Source of the DNA: JAPLJQ01 sp037143735
Lineage (GTDB): Bacteria; Desulfobacterota; Syntrophia; Syntrophales; UBA2185
Direction of reading: 5' to 3'
Assembly: GCA_037143735.1 (NCBI GenBank)
Contig: JBAWYD010000104.1
Coordinates: forward strand, 1 to 7,693
DNA length: 7,693 nucleotides
In this document: piece after piece, positions 1 to 5,019 of the stretch
Numbering within the stretch: position 1 is the stretch's first letter
Layout of the letters: each line of letters opens with the position of its first letter
Program-made: the position numbers and the translations under genes
The notes under the pieces: model-generated
The model's database searches: none
What the model was told of the DNA's origin: nothing
Seen by the model: only the letters and a program-made list of their open reading frames with translations

Positions 1-351
1 ATCCTGTTCAATGGCACGATAGGTAATTGTTTTTCAGGTGATCTCGATGGTTATTATGAAACAATCATGAAACTTATGTCATTACCTGATGAAACCGTAG
101 TTTATGCCGGTCATGATTACGTAAAAGATGCCATGTCATTTGCGAAAATGATTGAGCCTGATAATGAGGACATCACTATTTATTTAAGAAAATATAATCC
201 GCACCATGTGTTATCAACCCTGGCTGATGAGTTCAGGGTGAATCCATATTTCCGTTTTAATGAGGCAAATATTATCGCCATGCTTAAATTGAGGGGGCTT
301 CCCTGTGAAACTGATCGGGAACGATGGCGCTCTTTGATGACAATAGACTGA
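1..351 (+). CDS. Hydroxyacylglutathione hydrolase-like MBL-fold hydrolase, 3' part only
   Basis: The reading frame is open from base 1, so the gene begins upstream and only the last 116 residues are here. Family knowledge: glyoxalase II-type enzymes hydrolyse S-D-lactoylglutathione (or another acyl-thiol ester) in the cytosol, using two metal ions in a metallo-beta-lactamase fold. Seen here: an IGNCFSGD segment (fragment residues 7-14), a typical follow-up to the metal-binding Asp strand that must lie just upstream. Then comes VVYAGHDY with His38 of the fragment, which matches the last metal-binding His of the family. Next are an EPDN motif and a C-terminal helical tail with a RVNPYFRFN segment, as in the glyoxalase II C-terminal domain. 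The HxHxDH metal motif is outside the window. An ATG at 67 falls inside the conserved fold and is not a credible start. The gene converges on the DUF2156 gene with 82 bases between them. The substrate is uncertain: many bacterial members act on thiol esters other than glutathione ones. Confidence 0.85.
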   Translation: MLFNGTIGNCFSGDLDGYYETIMKLMSLPDETVVYAGHDYVKDAMSFAKMIEPDNEDITIYLRKYNPHHVLSTLADEFRVNPYFRFNEANIIAMLKLRGLPCETDRERWRSLMTID

Positions 352-433
352 TCGGGATCAAAACCGGCAAGCTCCGAATTGCAGGAGGCTGTAAAACATC
401 AAATATGCCGTGATAATATGATTTTAAAAAGAA

Positions 434-1348
434 CTAACTGACGACCGTTAGACAATATGATTTTATTTTCATAACCGGATTGTATGAATTTTTCGACTGG
501 GCTAAATTGGGCAGGCTCATATCACTTTCCTTGTTGATATATTTGTAACTACTGAAAAGGCGCTTTGCACATTCATTATCCAGGAACTGATAAAGTCCTT
601 TAATGTTGGAAAAGGCCTTTTCAAAATTGAGAATTCCCATATCGTGTGTAAGGTGTGAGCAGATTCCGAAAGCGCTCACAACACCATCGATTCGAATCAA
701 AATACCTTTTGAATCCAGACGATCAAGGTTTCTCAGTGCATTGATGGCAGCCATTTTTTCGCAGGCCAGACTTCCATTACTATCAAGATCGCAATTGTGT
801 TGAACACACCATATCTTGAGAAACTCCATACAATCTATATAGTTATCACTGGTTATCATTTCAATGCGCACCGTCCCTTTACTCAGATGGGTCTTGCGAA
901 ACTGGTTGATTAAATTTCTCTGCTTGGCAAACTTATTTCCTCTGAGATGGACAAGGTCTTCCATAAGGTAGATATAGTCATCGAACTCCGGCTGTTCGGA
1001 AACTGTGAAATAAGATTTTATTTGGTTTTGATCATGCGTTGAAAGGAACGTTTCTGGGATAAAACAATACTTCCTGATCCCTGCTTTTTTTGCAAGGTTG
1101 TAAAGAAAATCAGGGGTAATGACTTCTGTAAGGGAAAGGGGAAGAATCAGGTGGCGCTCTTCAGGTTGATTGTCAAATTCACTGAGAATAACCAGTGTGT
1201 CATTCTCAACGGCGAAAAAAGTTCTTAAATGTTGACTGCTCCACACAATAATGGAGAAAAGAGAGTAGGTGCTTAGCTGAAATGATTGTTTTTCAAAGTA
1301 TTTTTTCAGTGACGGATAATCATCAACTGTTACAGGTTTAAATTGCAT
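434..1348 (-). CDS. DUF2156 (phosphatidylglycerol lysyltransferase C-terminal-like) protein
   Basis: This 304-residue protein matches my recollection of the DUF2156 / LPG_synthase_C family. Family knowledge: the fold is two GNAT-like acyltransferase modules, and it forms the cytosolic catalytic half of MprF, which moves an aminoacyl group from tRNA to phosphatidylglycerol. Stand-alone soluble members are mostly uncharacterised. Seen here: an N-terminal module (about 1-120), a DDYIYL strand (123-128), the basic linker FAKQRN (140-145), an EKMAAINAL helix (197-205), a DGVVSAFGI strand pair (221-229), and the C-terminal signature YKYINKESDM...AKNSY-type segment (268-292, here with QSKNSYNP). There is no membrane segment or signal peptide, so the flippase half of MprF is absent. 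The ATG at 1348 is supported by an AAGGAAAG Shine-Dalgarno with about 8 bases of spacing. The gene is single, convergent with the hydrolase and divergent from tRNA-Leu. The substrate is unknown, and lipid aminoacylation should not be assumed. Confidence 0.8.
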   Translation of the reverse strand: MQFKPVTVDDYPSLKKYFEKQSFQLSTYSLFSIIVWSSQHLRTFFAVENDTLVILSEFDNQPEERHLILPLSLTEVITPDFLYNLAKKAGIRKYCFIPETFLSTHDQNQIKSYFTVSEQPEFDDYIYLMEDLVHLRGNKFAKQRNLINQFRKTHLSKGTVRIEMITSDNYIDCMEFLKIWCVQHNCDLDSNGSLACEKMAAINALRNLDRLDSKGILIRIDGVVSAFGICSHLTHDMGILNFEKAFSNIKGLYQFLDNECAKRLFSSYKYINKESDMSLPNLAQSKNSYNPVMKIKSYCLTVVS

Positions 1349-1383
1349 ATCAACTTTCCTTTAACCGAATATTCTTTTTCCAT

Positions 1384-1399
1384 ATATCCCCATATCCCC
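1384..1399. repeat. Tandem 8-bp repeat (ATATCCCC)x2
   Basis: Two exact back-to-back copies of ATATCCCC occupy 1384-1391 and 1392-1399. On the DUF2156 sense strand this reads GGGGATAT twice. The second G-run pairs into the leader hairpin, and the first supplies the outer pairing. Two copies are too few to call a satellite or operator with confidence. Confidence 0.6.
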
Positions 1400-1415
1400 G
1401 AAAAAGCGGGGTGGG
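1388..1415 (-). promoter_or_regulatory. Hairpin in the DUF2156 mRNA leader
   Basis: On the minus strand, CCCCG and CGGGG (plus positions 1407-1411 and 1396-1400) pair around a six-base U-rich loop. The stem can be extended by an outer CCC/GGG pairing (1413-1415 with bases in 1388-1391) across a small asymmetric internal loop. No T-tract follows on either strand, so it is not an intrinsic terminator. It lies about 40 bases upstream of the DUF2156 start codon, within the predicted leader, so it could affect translation or RNA stability. That role is an inference. Confidence 0.35.
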
Positions 1416-1442
1416 AAAGTTTAACTCAACGAGACTGAAAAG

Positions 1443-1472
1443 AGCATAACGGGGTGTGCATGTCAAGGTCAA
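1443..1472 (-). promoter_or_regulatory. Candidate promoter of the DUF2156 gene
   Basis: Read on the minus strand, TTGACC (1472-1467) is followed after 18 bases by TATGCT (1448-1443). That is 5/6 and 4/6 matches to the sigma-70 hexamers. Transcription would start near 1436, giving a leader of roughly 88 bases before the ATG. A second TTGACA on the same strand (1466-1461) has no good -10 at 16-18 bases. The call is weak and rests on hexamer matching alone. Confidence 0.33.
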
Positions 1473-1485
1473 GATAAGACTGAAG

Positions 1486-1514
1486 TTGACAATTTATTGT
1501 GTTATTAATATATA
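1486..1514 (+). promoter_or_regulatory. Sigma-70-type promoter of tRNA-Leu
   Basis: A perfect TTGACA (1486-1491) and TATATA (1509-1514) are separated by 17 bases. The predicted start near 1521 leaves about a dozen bases of 5' leader before the mature tRNA end at 1533. The AT-rich spacer and the strong -35 suit a stable-RNA promoter. There is no clear GC-rich discriminator typical of stringent control. Confidence 0.75.
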
Positions 1515-1532
1515 GAGCCCTGTTTGAACCAT

Positions 1533-1617
1533 GCGAGAGTGGCGGAATTGGCAGACGCACTGGACTTAGGATCCAGCGGTTAACACCATAGGAGTTCAAA
1601 TCTCCTCTCTCGCACCA
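1533..1617 (+). tRNA. tRNA-Leu(UAG)
   Basis: This is a class II tRNA gene of 85 bases including the encoded CCA. The acceptor stem GCGAGAG (1533-1539) pairs perfectly with CTCTCGC (1607-1613), followed by discriminator A1614 and CCA (1615-1617). The anticodon stem CTGGA/TCCAG encloses the loop CTTAGGA, giving anticodon TAG at 1567-1569, which reads CUA and other CUN leucine codons. The long variable arm (about 1577-1589, GGT/ACC stem) is typical of Leu. The T-arm is AGGAG-TTCAAAT-CTCCT. It is a single-gene unit, with its own promoter upstream and a terminator downstream. Confidence 0.98.
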
Positions 1618-1633
1618 TTGTAATTTTATTTTT

Positions 1634-1660
1634 GGTCAGGCATTTATAGCCTGACCTTTT
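1634..1660 (+). terminator. Rho-independent terminator after tRNA-Leu
   Basis: GGTCAGGC (1634-1641) pairs perfectly with GCCTGACC (1649-1656) around a 7-base AT-rich loop, followed by TTTT (1657-1660). The T-tract is short, being interrupted by CCC. The 8-bp GC-rich stem, placed 16 bases after the tRNA CCA, fits a terminator that separates tRNA-Leu from the tig operon. The opposite strand has no T-tract, so it acts in one direction. Confidence 0.75.
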
Positions 1661-1663
1661 CCC

Positions 1664-1692
1664 TTGACATCATGGGCGTTCGTTACTATTTT
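1664..1692 (+). promoter_or_regulatory. Promoter of the tig-clpP-clpX-lon operon
   Basis: A perfect TTGACA (1664-1669) and TATTTT (1687-1692, 4/6) are separated by 17 bases. It begins only three bases after the T-tract of the tRNA-Leu terminator. The predicted start near 1699 gives a leader of about 87 bases before the tig GTG. I see no CIRCE-type inverted repeat and no clear sigma-32 motif, so heat-shock control is not evident at this site. Confidence 0.62.
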
Positions 1693-1698
1693 CAGACT

Positions 1699-1735
1699 GC
1701 GGGTGTGGCGCTGGTTCTAAAACCCTCTCTCTCAC
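1699..1735 (+). pseudogene. Possible degenerate, internally deleted tRNA-Leu copy in the tig leader
   Basis: Two blocks match the intact tRNA-Leu gene in the same order. Bases 1699-1710 (GCGGGTGTGGCG) match its 5' end at 1533-1544 (GCGAGAGTGGCG) at 10 of 12 positions. Bases 1714-1735 match its T-loop and 3' acceptor region at 1594-1615 at 19 of 21 aligned positions, with two single-base gaps. Only three bases lie between the blocks, against 49 in the real gene, so the D-arm, anticodon and variable arms would be missing. The ends no longer pair, so it cannot be a functional tRNA. Alternatives are an attachment-site scar covering only the 3' block, or chance similarity helped by the CT-rich 3' block. 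Confidence 0.35.
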
Positions 1736-1770
1736 GTAAGTTTTACCAGGAGAAGTAAAAATTCAATACC

Positions 1771-1776
1771 AAGGAG
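1771..1776 (+). promoter_or_regulatory. Ribosome-binding site fixing the tig GTG start
   Basis: AAGGAG lies nine bases before GTG at 1786. This supports the non-ATG start, because no in-frame ATG is available upstream or close downstream. Confidence 0.8.
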
Positions 1777-1785
1777 TGTAGTGTT

Positions 1786-3114
1786 GTGAGTGAAGCGACT
1801 GTTGCTGTGCAAGTTGAAGAAATAAGTTCTGTAAAAAAGAAGCTGTTGTTTGATATTTCCTGGATGGATGTTAAAAATGAACTCGATGAAGTGTACCGTG
1901 ATGTAGGAAGGAAAGCAAAAATAAAAGGGTTCCGGCAGGGCAAGGTGCCAAGAAAGATTCTGGAAACAACGTATAAGGATCATGTCGAGGGAGAAACGAT
2001 AACGAATCTTGTTAATAAGTATTACTGGAACGCCATTAAAGAAAAAGGGATTATTGCGGTAACGCAACCTGACATTGATCAAAACGGAATTGAAGATAAT
2101 AAGAGTTTTGCCTTTACAGCAACCGTTGAAGTTGAACCGGCCATCGACCCGAAGGACTATGAAGGGCTGATACTTGAAAAGGAAGAAAAACAAGTTACAG
2201 AAAGTGATGTTGAATCAAGGCTTCAAGAGATCCGGCATATGTTCGGCACGATGGAAGAAGTTAGTGAAGATAGAGAAATTAAAGGGGGTGATTTCGCTGT
2301 CATCGACTTTAAAGGCACCCTGGACGGGGAGTCCCTTAAAGAAATGACGGCTGAGAATTACCTTCTTGAAATTGGATCCTCAATGTTTTTGCCTGAATTT
2401 GAGGATCAGATAATCGGCTTGAGGAAGAGCCAGACAAAACAGATAGACGTCAAATTTCCGGAGGAATACAGAATTAAGCGTATAGCCGGAAAGGATGTTG
2501 TATTTTCAGTTACTGTAAAGAACATCAAGGAAAGAAAATTACCCGAGATAGATGATAATTTTATTCGTAACTTTGAAAAATACGAGACACTTGAAGGCCT
2601 CAAACTGGATATTAAAAAATCCCTGGAAGAAGAGAATAAAGCGAACTCGGAAACGGCATTGAAAGCTCTAATCGTAACAAAATTGCTTGAAAAAAACGAA
2701 TTTGACGCACCACCATCGTATATTGAAAGACAGGTTTATTACATGTTGGCGGATACTCGTGCGAGAATGGCTTCACGTGGACTGAAGACAAGAGAAATTG
2801 ATGAGTTGAGCGCTAAATACAGGGAAATGTATAGAGAAGAGGCAACCAGAATAGTCAAATCCGTTCTTCTGATGAAGCATATTGCAGCTAAAGAATCCAT
2901 AACGGTGGATAGTGAGGAAATAGAAGAAAAAATAAAGGAGATGGCCCTGCGGAGAGGGCAGAATTTCGATGAATTTAAAAAATCTCTTGAAGAAAGCGAT
3001 ATGGTAGAGAATTTGACCAATGAAATTCTGACAAAAAAAGTATTTGAATATATTGAGGGAAAAGCCACAACGAATGTGGTTAGTATAGAAGAAAAGCAAG
3101 ATGGAGGTCGGTAA
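1786..3114 (+). CDS. tig: Trigger factor, ribosome-associated chaperone and prolyl isomerase
   Basis: Trigger factor binds the ribosome near the exit tunnel and shields nascent chains in the cytosol. The product has 442 residues, against 432 in E. coli, so it is full length. The N-terminal ribosome-binding domain carries the signature GFRQGKVP at residues 48-55, whose GFRxGK core docks on ribosomal protein L23. The FKBP-type peptidyl-prolyl isomerase domain spans about 160-250. It starts around GGDFAVIDFKGTLDG (from 167) and ends before the KERKLPEID linker (248-256). The rest, to 442, is the charged helical C-terminal domain that forms the substrate-cradling arms. The GTG start is chosen on its AAGGAG site. 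It is the first gene of the operon, and its TAA stop directly abuts the clpP ATG. No frameshift or domain loss is visible. Confidence 0.97.
   Translation: MSEATVAVQVEEISSVKKKLLFDISWMDVKNELDEVYRDVGRKAKIKGFRQGKVPRKILETTYKDHVEGETITNLVNKYYWNAIKEKGIIAVTQPDIDQNGIEDNKSFAFTATVEVEPAIDPKDYEGLILEKEEKQVTESDVESRLQEIRHMFGTMEEVSEDREIKGGDFAVIDFKGTLDGESLKEMTAENYLLEIGSSMFLPEFEDQIIGLRKSQTKQIDVKFPEEYRIKRIAGKDVVFSVTVKNIKERKLPEIDDNFIRNFEKYETLEGLKLDIKKSLEEENKANSETALKALIVTKLLEKNEFDAPPSYIERQVYYMLADTRARMASRGLKTREIDELSAKYREMYREEATRIVKSVLLMKHIAAKESITVDSEEIEEKIKEMALRRGQNFDEFKKSLEESDMVENLTNEILTKKVFEYIEGKATTNVVSIEEKQDGGR
3103..3108 (+). promoter_or_regulatory. clpP ribosome-binding site inside the end of tig
   Basis: GGAGGT lies within the last codons of tig, six bases before the clpP ATG. 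Ribosomes finishing tig cover this site, and the stop TAA is followed at once by ATG, so translational coupling of clpP to tig is likely. Confidence 0.8.
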
Positions 3115-3699
3115 ATGCCCCTGATTCCTATGGTGGTTGAACAGGATGGCAGAGGAGAAAGAGCCTTTGACATCTATTCGAGGCTTCTGAAAGACAGGAT
3201 CGTCTTTCTCGGCACGGCTATTGATGATGATGTTTCAAATTTAGTCATCGCCCAGATGCTCTATCTGGAATCGGAAGATCCGGACAAGGAAATATTTTTC
3301 TATCTGAATTCGCCGGGAGGCACTGTAAGTGCCGGGCTTGCGATTTATGATACCATGCAGTACATTAAACCGGATATCTGTACCGTTTGTATGGGTCAGG
3401 CAGCAAGCATGGGAGCACTTCTTTTAGCAGCGGGTAAAAAGGGCAAAAGAACCGCACTTCCCCATGCAAGAATATTGATTCATCAGCCGCTTGGAGGTTT
3501 CCACGGTCAAGCGACAGATATCGATATACAGGCGCGGGAGATATTGCGGTTGAAAGAAGAATTAAATCATATTCTTGCTGAACTCACTAGCCAACCTCTT
3601 TCAAAGATACAGGCAGATACGGAAAGGGATTATTATATGACGGGTCAGCAGGCGAAGGAATATGGCATTATTGATGAAATTATTCTAAAAAGAACGTAG
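3115..3699 (+). CDS. clpP: ATP-dependent Clp protease proteolytic subunit
   Basis: ClpP forms a double-heptamer barrel that cleaves polypeptides threaded in by ClpX or another Clp ATPase. The protein has 194 residues. The catalytic triad is visible: Ser98 in GQAASMGA, His123 in ILIHQP, and Asp172 in ERDYYM, with the same numbering as B. subtilis ClpP. The oxyanion-hole segment NSPGG is at 65-69. The N-terminus, MPLIPMVVEQDGRGER, is of the short type without the 14-residue propeptide of E. coli, so processing beyond the first residues is not expected. The segment IPMVVEQ corresponds to the axial-pore loop of the family. The start is well set by GGAGGT six bases upstream. clpX follows after 25 bases, so protease and unfoldase are co-expressed. 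Confidence 0.98.
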   Translation: MPLIPMVVEQDGRGERAFDIYSRLLKDRIVFLGTAIDDDVSNLVIAQMLYLESEDPDKEIFFYLNSPGGTVSAGLAIYDTMQYIKPDICTVCMGQAASMGALLLAAGKKGKRTALPHARILIHQPLGGFHGQATDIDIQAREILRLKEELNHILAELTSQPLSKIQADTERDYYMTGQQAKEYGIIDEIILKRT

Positions 3700-3724
3700 A
3701 ACACGGTGAAAGAGGTATTGTTCA

Positions 3725-4987
3725 ATGGTTAAAAAGAACAAAGATCATCAGAGCAGTCAGGGTGTGCTTTTCTGCTCATTTTGCGGGAAGACGCAGAATG
3801 AAGTGAGAAAGCTTGTCGCCGGACCTGCTGCATATATTTGTGATGAATGCATTGAATTGTGTAGATGTATCATTGAAGAAGAATGTGAAGCATCGGTAAG
3901 TCAGGAATTTCAAAAGGGTATACCGGAACCGAAGAGCATAAAGAAATTTCTCGATCAGTATGTCATCGGTCAGGAGAGACCCAAAAAAGTTCTTTCTGTA
4001 GCCGTTTATAATCACTACCGGAGATTGTTTTCCCATGGCGATCTCGATGGTGTTGAAATTCAGAAGAGCAATATCTTGCTGATCGGGCCGACCGGGTCAG
4101 GCAAAACCCTCATGGCAAAGACCCTTGCGAAGATGTTGAATGTACCATTTACAATTGCGGACGCAACAACTCTTACAGAAGCAGGATACGTAGGGGAGGA
4201 TGTTGAAAACATTATCCTGAGTTTGCTTCAGAATGCGGATTATGATGTTGAGAGAGCGTCAAAGGGGATCGTCTATATAGACGAAATTGATAAGATTGCA
4301 AAAAAATCGGGCAATCCTTCTATTACAAGGGATGTATCCGGTGAAGGGGTGCAGCAGGCGCTTCTCAAGATCATGGAGGGAACCCTGGCGAATATCCCTC
4401 CAAAGGGTGGGAGGAAACATCCACAGCAGGAATTTATTCAGGTGGATACAACGAATATTCTCTTTATCTGTGGAGGGGCTTTTCATAATCTGGAAGATAT
4501 TATTGCCAAGAGAAGCGGCGCCACAATGATGGGGTTTGGAGCCGACATCAAGAGTAAGAAAGAGAAAAAAATTGGTGAATTGTTGTCCGAGGTTCAACCG
4601 CAAGATTTGTTGAGATATGGCATGATTCCTGAGTTTATAGGGCGTTTGCCTGTAATTGCTACCCTGAATGAACTGGATAAGGATGATCTGATAAGAATAT
4701 TAATTGAACCCAAGGATGCCATTATCAAACAGTATAAAAAAATGTTTGACCTTGAAAATGTGAGATTGAAATTCACGGATGGAGCTCTCCGGGCAATTGC
4801 AAAATTATCTGTTGAGCGAAAGTCGGGAGCGAGGGGTCTACGATCGATACTGGAAAACACCATGCTTGATATTATGTATGATATCCCTTCCCGGCGGGAC
4901 GTGCGGGAATGCGTCATCAGTGAGGATGTCGTTTTGAACAAGGAACTGCCAATATTTATTTTTGAGAAAAAAACAGAAACGGCTTAA
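3725..4987 (+). CDS. clpX: ClpX AAA+ unfoldase, ATPase subunit of ClpXP
   Basis: ClpX hexamers recognise tagged substrates, unfold them with ATP and pass them into ClpP. The protein has 420 residues. The N-terminal zinc-binding domain has Cys17, Cys20, Cys39 and Cys42 (CSFC...CDEC), used for substrate and adaptor binding. The AAA+ module has Walker A GPTGSGKT (121-128), pore-1 loop GYVG (154-157), Walker B VYIDEID (183-189), an RKHPQQEF segment matching the RKH/pore-2 region, and the sensor-2 motif GARGLR with Arg370. The ClpP-docking loop, IGF in E. coli, reads MGF here (269-271). The ATG has AGAGGT eight bases upstream. It lies 25 bases after clpP and 32 bases before lon. No key residue is missing. 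Confidence 0.98.
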   Translation: MVKKNKDHQSSQGVLFCSFCGKTQNEVRKLVAGPAAYICDECIELCRCIIEEECEASVSQEFQKGIPEPKSIKKFLDQYVIGQERPKKVLSVAVYNHYRRLFSHGDLDGVEIQKSNILLIGPTGSGKTLMAKTLAKMLNVPFTIADATTLTEAGYVGEDVENIILSLLQNADYDVERASKGIVYIDEIDKIAKKSGNPSITRDVSGEGVQQALLKIMEGTLANIPPKGGRKHPQQEFIQVDTTNILFICGGAFHNLEDIIAKRSGATMMGFGADIKSKKEKKIGELLSEVQPQDLLRYGMIPEFIGRLPVIATLNELDKDDLIRILIEPKDAIIKQYKKMFDLENVRLKFTDGALRAIAKLSVERKSGARGLRSILENTMLDIMYDIPSRRDVRECVISEDVVLNKELPIFIFEKKTETA

Positions 4988-5019
4988 ATATAAAACGGAA
5001 TACAACAGGAAAGAAAAAC

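Noticed and set aside
349..360. Inverted repeat TGATC-GG-GATCA at the end of the hydrolase gene, considered as a terminator.
   Set aside because: With a legal loop only four base pairs remain, GC content is low, and no T-tract follows.
368..394. AGCTCC and GGAGGCT segments in the convergent gap, considered as a hairpin.
   Set aside because: Pairing needs a bulge and is short, and no T-run follows on either strand. No terminator is supported between the two convergent genes.
603..803. Open frame of 66 codons on the plus strand inside the DUF2156 gene.
   Set aside because: It lies wholly antisense to a recognised gene, has no ribosome-binding site of note and resembles no family.
1713..1724. 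GGTT-CTAA-AACC hairpin in the tig leader, considered as a regulatory element or CIRCE-like site.
   Set aside because: It has only four base pairs. The CIRCE consensus (9-base arms, 9-base spacer) is not present.
1732..2193. 153-codon minus-strand frame opposite the start of tig.
   Set aside because: It is antisense to the conserved ribosome-binding and FKBP region of trigger factor. Its Phe/Leu-rich composition is what the complement of Lys/Glu-rich coding DNA gives.
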